Shown here: positions 26,195 through 34,659 of the stretch, piece by piece
Numbering within the stretch: position 1 is the first letter of the stretch
How the letters are laid out: every line of letters starts with the position of its first letter
NCBI RefSeq assembly: GCF_024437745.1
Contig: NZ_JANFNY010000026.1
Location: 1 to 61,799 of the forward strand
Source: Roseomonas sp. GC11
GTDB taxonomy: Bacteria > Pseudomonadota > Alphaproteobacteria > Acetobacterales > Acetobacteraceae
Reading direction: 5' to 3'
DNA: 61,799 bases
Position numbers and translations under genes: made by a program
Notes under the pieces: model-generated
The model's database searches: none
What the model was told of the DNA's origin: nothing
What the model saw: only the letters and a program-made list of their open reading frames with translations

Positions 26195-26250
26195 CCAAAG
26201 GCCTCAGGCCTTTGGTGGGGAGAGTTTGAGAGGGGCGAAGCCCCTCTCAA
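26195..26250. repeat. Two adjacent perfect hairpins, terminator or REP-like element
   Basis: The first hairpin, 26195-26215, has the 9-bp arms CCAAAGGCC and GGCCTTTGG with loop TCA. The second, 26226-26250, has the 11-bp arms TTGAGAGGGGC and GCCCCTCTCAA with loop GAA. Both lie just after the stop of the minus-strand gene at 26279 and upstream of the divergent TonB promoter. They may insulate the two units as a terminator. The paired-hairpin layout also resembles a dispersed repetitive extragenic element. Confidence 0.6.
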
Positions 26251-26278
26251 CAGTATGCGCGTTCTCGTAAACGGCCTC

Positions 26279-27670
26279 TCAGGCTTCCGCCAGGATGCCG
26301 GCACCGCTGTGGGCACTCTGGCGGAGCCGCTGGAGGAAGGAGTCTTCCAGCATCAGATCGGCCTCGGTGACCAGCGCGCCGCGCGCCACATCCCGCCGCA
26401 GCCGCTTGTTGGCGGCGAGGTAGAAGGGCGCCAGCCCGGCGGCCTCGGCGGCGGGCAGCAGCAGGGCGGTGCAATCGGTCATGACATGGTGATGCCCGCC
26501 CATCTGCAGCACCTCGCCGGCGCGGAAATCGCGCCCGGCGCGCGCCACCATCACGGCATGGACCTGCTGCCTGTCGCTGCCCGAGGCGCGGCCATGCCCG
26601 GCGGCGGAGAGCAGGGAGAGCGGCGTCTCCAGCCCCATCAGGTGGTAGGGCAGGAAGACGCAGGCATAGCGCCCGTTGCGGCTCACCACATGGCCTTTCT
26701 CGCGCAGCATCTCCCACACCACCTTATCGCCGCAGCGGAGGATGACGAAGACGCCGCCACCGAAGCTCACCTCCTCCGGCCCGCGCAGGCAGTTGAACAC
26801 ATCCACCACGCCGCTGCGGTCGAGGATGCCGCCCTCGGCACGCGGGATGAAGATATCGGCCAGTTCGGTGATGCGGCAGAGCGGATAGCTCAGCGCGTCA
26901 CAGGCCGGCAGCAGCCCCGTGGAATTGGCCACCACGTTCATCTCGCAATAATCGGGTGTGGCGCTCTGGGGCAGGCCAGCAATGGCTGCGGCGCGGGCGG
27001 CGAGCGTGGCAGGCCCATCCTCGCCCAGAGTCCAGAGCCCGGCCAGGCCCGGCGCCGCGCAGCGCTGGCCGGCGCAGGTCACCTCGCCTGTCGCGGCATC
27101 GAAAACGAAATCGTATTCGCTGGCCTTGCCGGCGGCCACCACCTCGAAGCCCAGCAGCCGCGCCCAGGTGACGAGGCCAATCAGGTTTGCCGGCTGGTCG
27201 CCATCGGCCGTGGTGTAGACAAGGCCCTTCTCGACCGCGAGGCGGTTGAGATGCGGCCCCACCACGGAATCCACCTCCTTGCTCACCATCGCCACATGCG
27301 CGCCGCGTTGCAGGGCGTCATGGGCGATGCGGGCCCCCGCCTCGGGCTGGCCGGTGGCTTCCACGAGAATGTCGAGCGGCAGGGCAGCCAGCAGCGCCGC
27401 ATCGCGCAGCACGGCGATGCGCCCCGCCGCATCGGCCGCCCGCACCGCGGCGGCATCGTGGCAGAGCAGGGCAGCACCCGGCGGGTAGCCCAACTCCGCC
27501 AGCAAGGTGAGCACGCCATCCGCATCGAGGTCGCACAGCGCGGCGGGGCGCAGCATCGGCATGGCGCGCAGCTGCGCCAGCAGGGTGCGGCTGAAGCTTC
27601 CCCTGGCGCCCGTCAGGCCCAGCCGGAAGGTCTTTCCGGCCAGATCCCGGAACAGAATCTCGTGGTTCAT
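26279..27670 (-). CDS. NAD(P)-binding oxidoreductase with C-terminal SAF domain
   Basis: Protein of 463 residues. An N-terminal Rossmann region begins LGLTGARGSFSRTLLAQL, and LDILVEATGQPEAGARIAHDAL with VAMVSKEVDSVVG resembles homoserine-dehydrogenase-type NAD-binding folds. The C-terminal part from about residue 370 has the SAF-like pattern LAPFYLAANKRLRRDVARGALVT. I recognise the architecture as one found in catabolic operons, but I know no assigned reaction. It is the last gene of a five-gene run with TctABC and a 3-hydroxyisobutyrate dehydrogenase-like enzyme, and overlaps the latter by ATGA. The hairpins at 26195-26250 follow its stop. Confidence 0.75.
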   Translation of the reverse strand: MNHEILFRDLAGKTFRLGLTGARGSFSRTLLAQLRAMPMLRPAALCDLDADGVLTLLAELGYPPGAALLCHDAAAVRAADAAGRIAVLRDAALLAALPLDILVEATGQPEAGARIAHDALQRGAHVAMVSKEVDSVVGPHLNRLAVEKGLVYTTADGDQPANLIGLVTWARLLGFEVVAAGKASEYDFVFDAATGEVTCAGQRCAAPGLAGLWTLGEDGPATLAARAAAIAGLPQSATPDYCEMNVVANSTGLLPACDALSYPLCRITELADIFIPRAEGGILDRSGVVDVFNCLRGPEEVSFGGGVFVILRCGDKVVWEMLREKGHVVSRNGRYACVFLPYHLMGLETPLSLLSAAGHGRASGSDRQQVHAVMVARAGRDFRAGEVLQMGGHHHVMTDCTALLLPAAEAAGLAPFYLAANKRLRRDVARGALVTEADLMLEDSFLQRLRQSAHSGAGILAEA

Positions 27671-28554
27671 GGCGTGGCCTGCGGCTCCAGGGCGGGGTTG
27701 CGGCGTTCCAGTTCCAGCAGCAGGGCGGAGTGGTCCGGGTCGCCCTCGGTGGCGATCAGGCCGCGGTAGAGCGCGGCCGTGGCCGCCGTATAGGGCAGCG
27801 CCGCCAGCCCCAGCCGCTCCGCCGCGTCCAGCGTGTTGTCGAGGTCCTTCAGATGCGTGACGCAGCGGCCGCGCGTCGCGAAGTCACGTTCCACCATGCG
27901 GGCGCCGTGCAGCTCCAGCACGCGGCTTTCGGCGAAGCCGCCGCGTAGCGCCTCGCGCAGCTTCGCCGGGTCGGCGCCGCCGCGCGTGGCCAGCAGAAAG
28001 GCCTCGGCCACGGCGCCGATGGTGGCACCCACGATCACCTGATTGGCCAGCTTCGCCAGCTGCCCCGCCCCGCTCGGCCCTACCAGCGTGGCGCGGCCCA
28101 GGGCGCGGAAGGCCGGTTCTGCGCGGGTGAAAGCCTCCGGCGGGCCGCCCGCCATGATGGCCAGCCTCCCCTCCTGCGCTCCGGTGGTGCCGCCGGAGAC
28201 GGGGGCATCCAGATGCAGCACGCCGCGCGCGGCAAGGCGGCGCGCATGCTCGCGCGCCTCGGCCGGCTTGATGGAGGACATGTCGGCCACCACCGTGCCG
28301 GGCGCGAGAGCCTCGGCAAGGCCGCTGCCGAACAGCACGTCCCCGACGATCGGGCCATTCTCCAGCATCAGCACGACCAGTGCGGCGCCCTCCGCTGCCG
28401 CGGCCGGGGTGGCGGCGACGCGGGCGCCGGCCGCGGCCAGCGGCGTGGCCTTGGCGGCGGAGCGGTTCCACACCGTCACCGCATGGCCAGCGGCCAGCAG
28501 GTTGCGCGCCATCGGGGCGCCCATCAGCCCCAGCCCGAGGAATCCGATCTTCAT
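27667..28554 (-). CDS. NAD(P)-dependent beta-hydroxyacid dehydrogenase (3-hydroxyisobutyrate dehydrogenase-like)
   Basis: Enzyme of 295 residues, normal for the family. The nucleotide motif IGFLGLGLMGAPMARNLLAAG is at the N-terminus and the substrate-binding block DAPVSGGTTGAQEGRLAIM is near residue 120. The catalytic Lys lies in GAGQLAKLANQVIVG near residue 172. Such enzymes oxidise 3-hydroxy acids, including threonate and erythronate (LtnD type). The ATG at 28554 overlaps the tctA TGA in ATGA. The upstream open frame to 28686 is antisense to nothing useful and is ignored. Confidence 0.88.
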   Translation of the reverse strand: MKIGFLGLGLMGAPMARNLLAAGHAVTVWNRSAAKATPLAAAGARVAATPAAAAEGAALVVLMLENGPIVGDVLFGSGLAEALAPGTVVADMSSIKPAEAREHARRLAARGVLHLDAPVSGGTTGAQEGRLAIMAGGPPEAFTRAEPAFRALGRATLVGPSGAGQLAKLANQVIVGATIGAVAEAFLLATRGGADPAKLREALRGGFAESRVLELHGARMVERDFATRGRCVTHLKDLDNTLDAAERLGLAALPYTAATAALYRGLIATEGDPDHSALLLELERRNPALEPQATP

Positions 28555-30083
28555 GCGCCCCCCTCCGCATTGGCGGCCATGGCGGCGCGCGGCGCTCGGC
28601 GGCGGCCCAGCAGCGCGGCGGCCAGCGGCCACAGCAGAAACACAATGGCCAGCGTCGTCAGCGAACCGACCAGCCAGTTGGACCACAGCACCCCGACCGA
28701 ACCGTTCGAGATCAGCATGGACTGGCGGAAGGCATCCTCCGCCTTGTCGCCGATGACCATGGCCAGCACGAGCGGCGCGATGGGGTAGTCGAGCTTCTTC
28801 ATCATGTAGCCGGCGGCGCCGAAGGCGGCGGCCAGCCAGAGATCGAAGGGCGCGCCCGCCACGGTATAGGCGCCGACGATGCAGATGGTGACGATGACCG
28901 GCCCGATGATGCTGAAGGAGACCGAGAGCATGGCGGCGAAGAGCGGCACCGTCGCCAGCGCCAGCACGACGCCCACGAGATTGCCGAGATACATCGAGGC
29001 GATCATGCCCCAGACGAAATCCTTCTGCTCGACGAAGAGCATGGGGCCGGGGTTCAGCCCCCAGATCATCAGCCCGCCCAGCATCACCGCCGAGGTGGCG
29101 GAGCCAGGAATGCCCAGCGCCAGCATCGGCAGCATGGCGGAGGTACCGGCGGCGTGGTCCGCCGTCTCCGGGGCGATCACGCCCTCCGGCTCGCCCTTGC
29201 CGAACTGCGCGCGCCGGCGCGAGGCGCGGCGGGCGATGCCGTAGGACATGAAGGAGGCCGCCGTCGGCCCGCCCGGTGTCACCCCCATCCAGACGCCGAC
29301 GGCGCTGCCGCGCAGCATGGCGAGCCAGTAGCGCGGCATGCCCGCCGCCGCCCGCAGCATGGCGGCGGGGCTGAGGCGGCCGCTGGCGCCCTTGAATTCC
29401 GGCCCCTCCTCGATGGTCAGCAGCAATTCGCCCAGGCCAAACAGCCCGATGACGACCACAAGGAAGGAAATGCCGCGGATCAGCTCCGGCAGGTCGAAGG
29501 TCAGGCGCATGGCGCCCGAGACCGTGTCCATCCCCATCATGCCGAAGCCGAAGCCCAGGCCCATGGAGATGATGGTCTTGAGCGGCGCGCCGCCGCCGAA
29601 GGCGATGAAGGAGGCGAAAGCCAGCAGATAGACAGCGAAATATTCGGGCGGCCCGAAGCGCAGCGCGAAGCTGGCGACGGAGGAGGAGAGCAGGGTGATG
29701 ACGATGATGCCCACCAGCGCGCCGAAGCCGGCGGAGAGGAAGGCATAGGTCAGCGCCTCGGTTGCCCGGCCCTGCCGCGCCATCGGATAGCCGTCGAAGG
29801 TGGTGGCGACGGAGGAGGGCTCGCCGGGGATGTTGAACAGGATGGAGGTGGTGGAGCCGCCGAACAGCGCGCCCCAGTAGAGGCTCGTCAGCAGGATGAT
29901 GGCCGAGACCGGGTCCATGCTGAAGGTCAGCGGCAGCAGCAGCGTCACGCCATTGGGCGCGCCGAGGCCAGGCAGCACGCCCACCAGGATGCCGAGCAGC
30001 ACCCCCGCCATCATCAGCAGGATATGGTGCATCGTCAGCGCGACCGAGAAGCCGTGCAGCAGCGCGTCGAGATTGGAGAGCAT
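28551..30083 (-). CDS. tctA: Tripartite tricarboxylate transporter large membrane protein (TctA)
   Basis: Integral membrane protein of 510 residues with about 12 hydrophobic segments. The TctA blocks GVLPGLGAPNGVTLLLPLTF and ALFGGSTTSILFNIPGEP are near the N-terminus, and the inverted second motif LALGIPGSATSAVMLGG near residue 320. The blocks supply the ion and substrate path in the family. It works with TctB (30094-30576) and the periplasmic TctC (30615-31616), which precede it in the operon. The start is ATG at 30083, 10 bases past tctB. Confidence 0.93.
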   Translation of the reverse strand: MLSNLDALLHGFSVALTMHHILLMMAGVLLGILVGVLPGLGAPNGVTLLLPLTFSMDPVSAIILLTSLYWGALFGGSTTSILFNIPGEPSSVATTFDGYPMARQGRATEALTYAFLSAGFGALVGIIVITLLSSSVASFALRFGPPEYFAVYLLAFASFIAFGGGAPLKTIISMGLGFGFGMMGMDTVSGAMRLTFDLPELIRGISFLVVVIGLFGLGELLLTIEEGPEFKGASGRLSPAAMLRAAAGMPRYWLAMLRGSAVGVWMGVTPGGPTAASFMSYGIARRASRRRAQFGKGEPEGVIAPETADHAAGTSAMLPMLALGIPGSATSAVMLGGLMIWGLNPGPMLFVEQKDFVWGMIASMYLGNLVGVVLALATVPLFAAMLSVSFSIIGPVIVTICIVGAYTVAGAPFDLWLAAAFGAAGYMMKKLDYPIAPLVLAMVIGDKAEDAFRQSMLISNGSVGVLWSNWLVGSLTTLAIVFLLWPLAAALLGRRRAPRAAMAANAEGGA

Positions 30084-30093
30084 GGCGGTTTCC

Positions 30094-30576
30094 TCAGCCC
30101 AGGCCGAGCAGGATCTCCAGGGGCCCCTTCAGCAGAGGCACCTGGAACCAGCGCTCGAACACCACGAAGGTGGCGAGGGGCACGCCGAGCGCGACGCCCA
30201 GCGCCACCCCCCAGGAGCGCCGCCCGCCGAGGCGGATGCTGCCCAGCAGGTAGAGCGCCATGGCGACATAGAGGCCGAGCCACTGTGCTACGGCGACCAG
30301 GCCGAGGATGGGCAGGCCGAAGCGCAGCACGCGGCCGCCGCCTTCGCCCTCCACCACCACGACGCGGCGCAGCGCCGCGCGCCCGCGCCAGGCCTGGAGC
30401 GCGACCAGCAGCGCCGCCCCCATCAGGATCAGCGAGACGCGGAAGGGGAAGAACCCCGCCTGGGGCCCGTCCGAGGCCCAGCCCCAGTCCAGTTCCAGCG
30501 CGCCCGCGAGGCCCGTGGCGCCGGTGGCGAAGACCAGGGCGGCGAAGGCCAGTTCGAGTTGCAGTCGTGTCACCAT
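30094..30576 (-). CDS. tctB: Tripartite tricarboxylate transporter small membrane protein (TctB)
   Basis: Hydrophobic protein of 160 residues with four predicted membrane segments, the normal TctB pattern. The segment DGPQAGFFPFRVSLILMGAAL, with its conserved GPGFFP-like core, is the main family marker. The ATG at 30576 has a G-rich upstream sequence. A start at 30600 is possible but lacks a ribosome binding site. It lies between tctC and tctA in the order usual for this transporter. Confidence 0.88.
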   Translation of the reverse strand: MVTRLQLELAFAALVFATGATGLAGALELDWGWASDGPQAGFFPFRVSLILMGAALLVALQAWRGRAALRRVVVVEGEGGGRVLRFGLPILGLVAVAQWLGLYVAMALYLLGSIRLGGRRSWGVALGVALGVPLATFVVFERWFQVPLLKGPLEILLGLG

Positions 30577-30614
30577 GGGGGTCCCCCCTGTGGGCCGCAT
30601 GCGGGGCCGTGGCC

Positions 30615-31616
30615 TCAGTTCACCAGCCAGCCCTCGGCGCCGTAGAGTTCACGGGCCGCGGCCTCCTCGGTCTGCATCAGGGCGCGCATCTGTCCGGGCG
30701 TCAGCAGCGCGGCGCTCTGGCTGGTGCGCTGGATGTAGTCCTGCCATTCCGGGGTCTCGCTGACGCGGCGCAGCACATCGGCCCAGAAGGCCTGGGCGGC
30801 GGCGGGCACGCCGGGTGGCAGGAAGACGGTGCGCGGCATCCGGAATTCCTCGACCGGGATGCCCTGGCTGGCGCAGGTCGGGATGTCGGACCAGGACTGG
30901 GTCTCGGTCACGCGCGGGCCGGGCGGCAGCGGTTCCCGCCGGAAGACGCAGAGCGGCCGCACCTGCCCGCCGCGCCAGCCGCCGACGCTCTCCGAGGGGT
31001 TGTTGGTGTTGGAGTCGATATGCCCGCCGGCGAGCTGGACGCCGACTTCGCCGCCGCCGCGATAGGGGATGTAGGTGAAGCGCGCGCCCGTCGCCTTCTG
31101 CACCAGCAGGGTCAGGGTCTGGTCGGTGTCGCGCGTCTGGCTGCCGCCCATGCGGAGCCTGCCGGGCTCCTCCCGCGCGGCGGCGATCAGGTCGGCGGCA
31201 CTCTGATAGGGTGCATCCTGCTTCGCCCAGAGCAGGAACTCGTCGAAGGCCATGGCGGTGACGGGCGTCAGGTCGAGCGGCTTCCACGCGACCTTGGCCA
31301 CCAGCGGCAGCAGCCAGGCATTGTTGGTGCCGAAGATCACCTTGTGCGCATCGCCCTGCGCGCCCCGGCCATAGACGAAGCCCTCCGCCCCCGAGCCGGC
31401 GCCCTTGTTGGTGACGACGATGGAGGTGGGCACCAGCTCGTGCTTGGTGATGGTCGCCTGCACGGTGCGGGCGAAGAGATCGGTGCCGCCGCCGGCGCCG
31501 GAGGTGACGATGAATTCCACCGGGCGTGTCGGCTTCCAGGCCGGTTGCGCGGCGGCGGGCAGGGTGGCGGCGAGGGTGAGGCCGAGCATGGCGGCGGCCC
31601 GCGGGAACAAACTCAT
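30615..31616 (-). CDS. Tripartite tricarboxylate transporter substrate-binding protein (TctC/Bug)
   Basis: Periplasmic receptor of 333 residues with a signal peptide ending at LPAAAQP. Family segments include VEFIVTSGAGGGTDLFAR, SIVVTNKGAGSG, and FTYIPYRGGGEVGVQLAGG. Compared with most Bug proteins the first glycine-rich loop reads SGAGGGTD rather than AAGGGTD. GAGGAGGAAAGTCC precedes the ATG at 31616, an excellent ribosome binding site. It is the only Bug protein in the window with its TctAB partners adjacent, so it can form a complete carrier. Confidence 0.9.
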   Translation of the reverse strand: MSLFPRAAAMLGLTLAATLPAAAQPAWKPTRPVEFIVTSGAGGGTDLFARTVQATITKHELVPTSIVVTNKGAGSGAEGFVYGRGAQGDAHKVIFGTNNAWLLPLVAKVAWKPLDLTPVTAMAFDEFLLWAKQDAPYQSAADLIAAAREEPGRLRMGGSQTRDTDQTLTLLVQKATGARFTYIPYRGGGEVGVQLAGGHIDSNTNNPSESVGGWRGGQVRPLCVFRREPLPPGPRVTETQSWSDIPTCASQGIPVEEFRMPRTVFLPPGVPAAAQAFWADVLRRVSETPEWQDYIQRTSQSAALLTPGQMRALMQTEEAAARELYGAEGWLVN

Positions 31617-31685
31617 GGACTTTCCTCCTCTGCGTCTGGGGTGCGCCGCATGCCCTGTTGGCGGGTTCTCGCGGCGGTGGTGTCG

Positions 31686-32714
31686 TCAGGCGGCCACGGC
31701 GCTCTCCCGCGTGGCCATGCGGGCGGCCAGCAGCATGGCGTTGCGCATGGCGCCCGGATGGGCGATGCCGCGCCCGGCGATGTCGTAGGCCGTGCCATGC
31801 GCGGCGGTGCAGATGGGGAAGGGGAAGCCGCCCATCAGCGTGACGCCGGCATCGAAGCCGATCAGCTTCATCGCGATCTGGCCCTGGTCGTGGTACATGG
31901 TCAGCACCGCGTCGAAATCGCCGCGCCGGGCGCGGACGAAGACGGTATCGGCGGGGAAGGGGCCGTCGCAGCCGAGCTGCTCGCGCTGGCCTTCCTCGAC
32001 GGCGGGGGCGATGATGTCGATCTCCTCCCGCCCGAAATTGCCATTGTCACCGGCATGCGGGTTGAGCGCGGCCACCGCGATGCGCGGCCGCGCGACGCCG
32101 GCGGCGCGCAGCGCGTCATGCGTCAGCCGCAGATTGTCCAGGATGCTCTCGCGCGTCAGCAGCGCGGCGACATCCTTCAGCGGCACGTGGGAGGTGACGC
32201 GGGCATTCCACAGCCCCTCCAGCACGTTGAACTCCTTGGCCACGCCGTGGAAGCCGATGGCCGCGGCGGAAAAGCCGATCTCATCCTCATAGCCCGGCGT
32301 CACCAGCCGCATCGCCGCCTTGTTGAAGGGGGTGAAGCAGACGGCATCGGCCTCGCCCGCCGCGGCCATGGCCAGGGCGCGGCGGAAATTCTCCGTGGCG
32401 AAACGGCCGCTGGCCTCGGAGATCCGCCCCAGCGGAATGATGGCGGGGTCGCAATGGCCGAGATCGAGCAGCAGCGGCCGCCCGGCGCGGCGCGGCGCGG
32501 GCGGGTCCTCCGCGCGGCGGATCTCGATCTCGGGCGCGAGGCCGGCGATGCGCGCGCCCTCCGCCAGCACGCGGGCATCGCCGAGGACGGTGATCTCGGC
32601 CGCCGCGCGCACCGCCTCATCCGCCAGGATTCTGGCGGTCAACTCGGGGGAGATGCCGGCGGCATCGCCCATGGCCAGCGCGATGCGTGGCCGGCCCGCT
32701 TCGTTGTCGCTCAT
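31686..32714 (-). CDS. PdxA2-like 4-hydroxythreonine-4-phosphate dehydrogenase family enzyme
   Basis: Enzyme of 342 residues. The N-terminus IALAMGDAAGISPELTA matches the PdxA start. Metal-binding histidines lie in TSHVPLKDV, LNPHAGDNGNFGREE and TMYHDQGQIAMKL, all conserved. PdxA itself belongs to pyridoxal phosphate synthesis, but PdxA2 members act on 4-phospho-threonate or 4-phospho-erythronate in acid-sugar catabolism. The location in a TctABC operon with a beta-hydroxyacid dehydrogenase and a divergent GntR favours the catabolic role. The DUF1537 kinase that normally supplies the phosphorylated substrate is not in the window. The ATG at 32714 is the first gene of the operon. Confidence 0.87.
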   Translation of the reverse strand: MSDNEAGRPRIALAMGDAAGISPELTARILADEAVRAAAEITVLGDARVLAEGARIAGLAPEIEIRRAEDPPAPRRAGRPLLLDLGHCDPAIIPLGRISEASGRFATENFRRALAMAAAGEADAVCFTPFNKAAMRLVTPGYEDEIGFSAAAIGFHGVAKEFNVLEGLWNARVTSHVPLKDVAALLTRESILDNLRLTHDALRAAGVARPRIAVAALNPHAGDNGNFGREEIDIIAPAVEEGQREQLGCDGPFPADTVFVRARRGDFDAVLTMYHDQGQIAMKLIGFDAGVTLMGGFPFPICTAAHGTAYDIAGRGIAHPGAMRNAMLLAARMATRESAVAA

Positions 32715-32747
32715 CCTGGCCCTCCCTGTGGTTGCTCAGCTTTCGTA

Positions 32748-32763
32748 ATACTGCATACAGTAT
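32748..32763. promoter_or_regulatory. GntR operator candidate ATACTG-CATA-CAGTAT
   Basis: The 6-bp arms ATACTG and CAGTAT are perfect inverted repeats around CATA, located between the divergent PdxA2-like and GntR genes. FadR-type GntR proteins often bind dyads of this size with a TA-rich centre. It would let the regulator control both itself and the catabolic operon. Confidence 0.6.
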
Positions 32764-32840
32764 GATTCGGTACGAAGCGCCGCATGGCTTGTCAAGCGAT
32801 GTTGGATTAGGAAGCGCGCGGGGTGGCGGAAGGAGCAGGC

Positions 32841-33518
32841 ATGGCGCTGGTGCGGTCAGAGGAGATGGAAGGGGCGGGGCCAATCATCCGCCGCCCCTTG
32901 CAGGAGGAGGTGGCGGCGCGGCTGCGTGACCTGATCACCCAGGGCATCATCCCGGCGGGGGCCCGCATCAACGAGGTGGCGCTGGGCACGCAGCTCGGCG
33001 TCTCCCGCACCCCGCTGCGCGAGGCGGTGCGGATGCTGGCGGGCGAGGGGCTGGTGGAACTGGTGCCGGCCCGCGGCGCGGTGGTGCGCCGCATGTCGGC
33101 CAAGGACATGGCGGATAGTCTGGCGGTGCTGAAGGCACTGGAGTCGCTGGCCGCCCGCCTGGCCTGCGCCGAGGGCACGGCGGAGGGCATCGCCCGCGTC
33201 GCCACGCTGCACGCGGCGATGATGGAGCGCTACGCGGCGCGTGACCGGCTGGCCTATTTCAAGCTGAACCAGGCCATCCACTCCGCCATCGTCGCGCTGG
33301 GCGGCAATGCCACCCTGGCCTGGGCGCATGAGGCGGTGCAGTCGCGCATGAAGCATATCCGCTTCATCGGCAATGCCGGTGAGGAGAAATGGGCCGGCGC
33401 CGTGGCCGAACACGCGGCGATGATCGCCGCCCTCCAGGCGCGGGATGGCGAGGAACTCGCCCGCGTCCTGTGCCTGCACCTGGACCGCACGATGGAGCGG
33501 GTGCGCGACGTGCTCTGA
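32841..33518 (+). CDS. GntR-family (FadR/FCD-type) transcriptional regulator
   Basis: Regulator of 225 residues. The winged helix is LQEEVAARLRDLITQGII through VALGTQLGVSRTPLREAVRML and ELVPARGAVVRR (residues about 18-80). The C-terminal helical FCD domain contains KLNQAIHSAIVALGGN and the metal-ligand-like pattern of His and Asp residues. The ATG at 32841 is preferred over the GTG at 32823, because GGAAGGAG lies 6-10 bases before it. It is divergent from the PdxA2-TctABC operon and probably represses it. Confidence 0.9.
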   Translation: MALVRSEEMEGAGPIIRRPLQEEVAARLRDLITQGIIPAGARINEVALGTQLGVSRTPLREAVRMLAGEGLVELVPARGAVVRRMSAKDMADSLAVLKALESLAARLACAEGTAEGIARVATLHAAMMERYAARDRLAYFKLNQAIHSAIVALGGNATLAWAHEAVQSRMKHIRFIGNAGEEKWAGAVAEHAAMIAALQARDGEELARVLCLHLDRTMERVRDVL

Positions 33519-33527
33519 CCCGCGCGC

Positions 33528-33603
<76 letters not shown>

Positions 33604-33612
33604 ACGGCAACG

Positions 33613-34590
33613 TCAGTCCAGGGCGATGCCGGTGCTCTGGATGATCTCCCCCCACCGTGCCGTCTGCTGGGCGATATAGGCGGCGAATGCGGCGGGCTGG
33701 AGCGGGGCGGGCTCCAGCCCCATCGGGATATAGCGCCCCGTCACCTCGGGATGGCGCAGGGCGGCGGTGATCTCGGCATGCAGCCGCTGCAGGACCGGCT
33801 CCGGCGTGCCGGCGCGGATCACCGCGCCATTCCAGCCCTCCATCAGCAGGTCCGGGGCGCCCAGCTCGCTGACGGTCGGCACATCCGGCACCTGCGGCAG
33901 GCGATGCGCGCCGATCACCGCCAGGGCGCGCAGCTTGCCATCCAGCACGAAGGGCAGGCTGTTGGGCGCGACATCCGGCATGAAGTCGAGCCGCCCCGTC
34001 ATCAGGTCCTGCAAGGCCGGGGCGGCGCCGCGATAGGGCACATGCACCAGTTCGGCGCCGGTCTTGCGCCGCAGCATCTCGCCCCAGAGATGCGGGGAAC
34101 TGCCGGTGCCATAGGAGCCGAAGCTCAGGCCCTGGCCCTGCTTCGCCGCAGCCACCAGCCCGGCGAAGTCGCGGATCGGCCCCTGCGCCGCCACCACGAG
34201 GATGGAAGGCGTCATGAACAGCCGCGTGACCGGCAGGAAATCGCGCACCACATCGTAGCTGAGCTTGCGGTAGGCGGTCGGGTTGATCGCCAGCGGCCCG
34301 ACATCGCCATAGAACAGCGTATGGCCATCGGCCGGCTGCTGCCGGAGATAGGTGGCGGCGATCTGCCCGCCCGCGCCGGGGCGGTTGTCCACCACCACCG
34401 GCACCTTCAGGCTCTCCGCCATTTTCTGCGCCAGCAGCCGGGCGACACCATCGCCGAAGCCGCCGGCGGCATAGGGCACCACCCAGGTGACGGTGCGGGT
34501 GGGGAAGTCCTCGGCCCGCGCGCGCGCCACGCCGCAAAGCGGGGCGGCGGCGCCCAGCGCCAGCAGGTGCCGCCTGTTGAGACGCGTCAT
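33613..34590 (-). CDS. Bug-family substrate-binding protein
   Basis: Periplasmic binding protein of 325 residues with the twin-arginine-like leader RLNRRHLLALGAAAPLCG ending near ARAED. Blocks VTWVVPYAAGGFGDGVARLL, VPVVVDNRPGAGGQIAA, and HVPYRGAAPALQDLMTG are all typical. No TctAB genes accompany it. The start ATG is at 34590. It follows the GntR gene on the same strand after 69 bases, so the two may be co-transcribed. The stop codon lies 10 bases from the 60-C run, so its 3' end should be checked. Confidence 0.88.
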   Translation of the reverse strand: MTRLNRRHLLALGAAAPLCGVARARAEDFPTRTVTWVVPYAAGGFGDGVARLLAQKMAESLKVPVVVDNRPGAGGQIAATYLRQQPADGHTLFYGDVGPLAINPTAYRKLSYDVVRDFLPVTRLFMTPSILVVAAQGPIRDFAGLVAAAKQGQGLSFGSYGTGSSPHLWGEMLRRKTGAELVHVPYRGAAPALQDLMTGRLDFMPDVAPNSLPFVLDGKLRALAVIGAHRLPQVPDVPTVSELGAPDLLMEGWNGAVIRAGTPEPVLQRLHAEITAALRHPEVTGRYIPMGLEPAPLQPAAFAAYIAQQTARWGEIIQSTGIALD

Positions 34591-34659
34591 ATCCGTGTTC
34601 TTTCCTGTTGTCCTGGACGTTGCCCCGCGCCGTGCCGTGGTGGCCCGGCGCGGGCGGTT

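Noticed and set aside
26195-26250. CRISPR or insertion-sequence end
   Set aside because: There is only one copy of each hairpin, no spacers and no transposase nearby.
28380-32765. A 1461-codon plus-strand open frame
   Set aside because: It is antisense to pdxA2, tctCBA and the beta-hydroxyacid dehydrogenase, all with clear motifs. High G+C removes stop codons on the opposite strand; the product is rich in Arg, Gly, His and Gln and has no family features.
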